A model generated the notes under the pieces. The model did no database searches and had not been told where the DNA came from. It saw only the letters and a list, made by a program, of their open reading frames with translations. From contig CAWDMP010000002.1 in assembly GCA_963803495.1 (NCBI GenBank), forward strand, positions 4,154,001 through 4,218,000: a stretch of DNA of 64,000 bases, in the 5' to 3' direction. Made by a program: the position numbers and the translations under genes. Positions within the stretch are counted from its first letter, which is position 1, and each line of letters begins with the position of its first letter. This document shows positions 62,507-64,000 of the stretch, piece by piece. This DNA comes from Persicitalea sp963803495 (GTDB lineage: Bacteria > Bacteroidota > Bacteroidia > Cytophagales > Spirosomataceae).

Positions 62507-64000
62507 AATACCCGGTGGTACATCCCCTTTGCCGACGCCCCATTTTTTATTGGGATTTTTACCCATGACCAACTCTAGTTTTCCGCCTGCGGTGAGTTGC
62601 TCGTGGGTGAGGTAGGTTTTGGTAAAGGCTTTGCCATTTAGTTTGGCCGACTGAATGTAAGGCGCGTCGCTGCCGTTACGACTGGTGATGATTTTAAATG
62701 TCTTGCCGTTGTCCAGTTTTAAGGCCATTTCCCCAAAAACCGGGCTACCCAGTACGTAGTAGGGTGTGCCGGGGCATACCGGGTACAGTCCCGCCATGCT
62801 GAATACGAGCCAGGCCGACATTTGTCCGCCGTCTTCATTGCCGCTCAGGCCGTTGGGCTCGGTGCCGTATTCTTCGCTGATTATTTTCCGGACCTGCTGC
62901 TGCGACTTCCAGGGTTCGCCCGCGTAGGCGTAGAGGTAGGCGATCTGATGATTGGGCTCGTTGCCGTGCCAGTAGTAGTTCTGCCGGAACAGCGTGTCAA
63001 GCTTATTCACGAATACTTCGCGTCCGCCCACGTGCTGCATGAGCCCGGCTACGTCCTGCGGCACGAAAAAAGTGTATTGCGCCGGAGATCCTTCCGTGAT
63101 GAAGCTGGCCCGATTGACGAACGGATCGAAGTCGGCGCTCCAGCGCCCATCGGCGTGGCGACCCCGCGCGTAACCCGTTCCGGGGTCGATGACGTTTTTG
63201 TAGTTCAGTGCCCGCTTGCGTAGTAAGGTAGCATCCTCTGCGTGGCCCAGCGATTGCGCCAGGGTCGAAAGGCAGTAGTCGTCGTAGGCATATTCCAGCG
63301 TGCGGGAAGTCTGCTCGCGTTTGTGAAAGGCCTGCCACACGCTGTCTTCCAAGGGCACGTAGCCGTATTTCAGATAGGAGTCCAGCGCCCGTCGGCCTTG
63401 TCCGGCGGCGTAGCTTTCGGGATCGGTGTTCGATTCAAAAGCATTTTTGCGCAAGTACTTGTAGGCTTTCGCCACATCGAAACCACGTACCCCTTTGGCG
63501 TAGGCATCGGCCATCGTGCTCAGTACATGGTCGCCGACCATCGCGGCGGTGTAGCTGTTCCAGCACGGGAATATCGGCATCCAACCGCCTTGCTCGGCTT
63601 TCAGGGTCAGCGACTGCATCATATTACCGGCCTTCTCGGGTTCCAGCAAAATATGCAGCGGCATCGCCGAGCGGAAGGTATCCCACAGGCTGAAATCGCA
63701 GTAGTAGTCCGAGCCGTCGGTTTGGCGTGTGGGCGAGCCACCCGCGAAGGAAGGGTAGCTTCCGCTTACGTCCGAAAACAACCGAGGCGAAAGCTTACTA
63801 CGGTATAGGGCGCTGTAAAATAACGTCTTGTCTTCATCGGAGCCCTGCACGGTCATTTTGCCCAGGGCGGTGTTCCAGTTAGCTTCGTTTTGCTTTCTTA
63901 TTTTTGCAAAATCAAAATCAGGAATCTCGGCGGCCAGGTTTTTCCGGGCGGCTTCCAGACTCGTGAAAGAGGTACCCACGCGCGCCGACACCCGCTGTTT
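62504..64000 (-). CDS. GH92 alpha-mannosidase, partial (N-terminus beyond window)
   Basis: At least 498 residues, with the frame open to the window edge. The C-terminal (alpha/alpha)6 part shows TDGSDYYCDFSLWDTFRSAM, EQGGWMPIFPCWNSYTAAMV, a long ALDSYLKYGYVPLED segment, NEPNHQIAYLYAYAGEPWKS and LSGNEDGGQMSAWLVFSMAG with the catalytic Asp/Glu region. GH92 enzymes are Ca-dependent exo-alpha-mannosidases (often 1,2-linked), usually periplasmic. The protein start cannot be given. A heptad array covers the stop codon. Confidence 0.93.
   Translation of the reverse strand, partial: KQRVSARVGTSFTSLEAARKNLAAEIPDFDFAKIRKQNEANWNTALGKMTVQGSDEDKTLFYSALYRSKLSPRLFSDVSGSYPSFAGGSPTRQTDGSDYYCDFSLWDTFRSAMPLHILLEPEKAGNMMQSLTLKAEQGGWMPIFPCWNSYTAAMVGDHVLSTMADAYAKGVRGFDVAKAYKYLRKNAFESNTDPESYAAGQGRRALDSYLKYGYVPLEDSVWQAFHKREQTSRTLEYAYDDYCLSTLAQSLGHAEDATLLRKRALNYKNVIDPGTGYARGRHADGRWSADFDPFVNRASFITEGSPAQYTFFVPQDVAGLMQHVGGREVFVNKLDTLFRQNYYWHGNEPNHQIAYLYAYAGEPWKSQQQVRKIISEEYGTEPNGLSGNEDGGQMSAWLVFSMAGLYPVCPGTPYYVLGSPVFGEMALKLDNGKTFKIITSRNGSDAPYIQSAKLNGKAFTKTYLTHEQLTAGGKLELVMGKNPNKKWGVGKGDVPPGI

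Overview
The window looks like a chromosomal segment of a Bacteroidota bacterium, most likely a Cytophagales/Spirosomataceae-type organism (relatives of Dyadobacter, Spirosoma or Persicitalea). The reasons are a SusC/SusD pair, TonB receptors with DUF4249 partners, a type IX secretion C-terminal domain, a DUF1800/DUF1501 pair, and lipoprotein and signal-peptide styles typical of that group. No rRNA or tRNA gene and no CRISPR array was seen.

Layout. 0-4.3 kb is a gene-poor, decayed accessory strip: broken and intact toxin-antitoxin genes (PIN proteins, a UPF0175-like antitoxin), an xisI gene with an in-frame stop fused to a uvrB 3' remnant, and three copies of a ~95-110 bp dispersed palindromic repeat. 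4.4-17.7 kb is housekeeping and accessory metabolism: cupin, GAF protein, NlpC/P60 lipoprotein, a zinc/cadmium-type P-ATPase, a REP-associated (Y1) transposase with its REP-like units, a CX5R phosphatase, a GH3-serine hydrolase fusion, HicB, ChrA, a 2OG-Fe(II) oxygenase, an NAD(P)-binding protein, a mazEF-like remnant and an alpha/beta hydrolase. 18.2-24.2 kb is a SusC-SusD-phosphoinositide phospholipase C operon. 24.8-28.6 kb holds a 2-hydroxyacid dehydrogenase, galK and galM, and a VF530-like gene. 28.6-31.8 kb is a YdeP-type molybdopterin oxidoreductase with FdhD. 31.9-35.4 kb has an acyltransferase and a PBP1A. 35.4-40.3 kb is a kelch-like lipoprotein / DUF4249 / TonB receptor operon. 40.4-43.1 kb is a two-subunit xanthine-dehydrogenase-type enzyme. 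43.2-54.1 kb is an accessory block: an IS4-family element, an AT-rich two-gene module of unknown function (DUF1828/1829-like), a DUF6624 protein, a duplicated outer-membrane-protein family, a SulP transporter with a beta carbonic anhydrase, several gene fragments and a serine hydrolase. 54.1-64 kb returns to metabolism: two zinc-type oxidoreductases, a Crp/Fnr regulator, an M20 amidohydrolase, DUF1800/DUF1501 proteins, and a partial GH92 mannosidase.

Three features cut across the window. First, at least twelve single-base frameshifts, nearly all one EXTRA base, split otherwise well-conserved genes; this points to sequencing/assembly insertion errors or unusual decay. Second, short tandem arrays with 7-nt (and some 8-nt) periods sit at gene ends, several running through the stop codon. 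Third, several unrelated families of palindromic REP-like repeats occur between genes and in one case inside a signal peptide.

The best candidate for an undescribed system is the AT-rich gene pair at 44.7-46.2 kb beside the IS4 element. All functional calls are from reading the sequence; no database search was possible.
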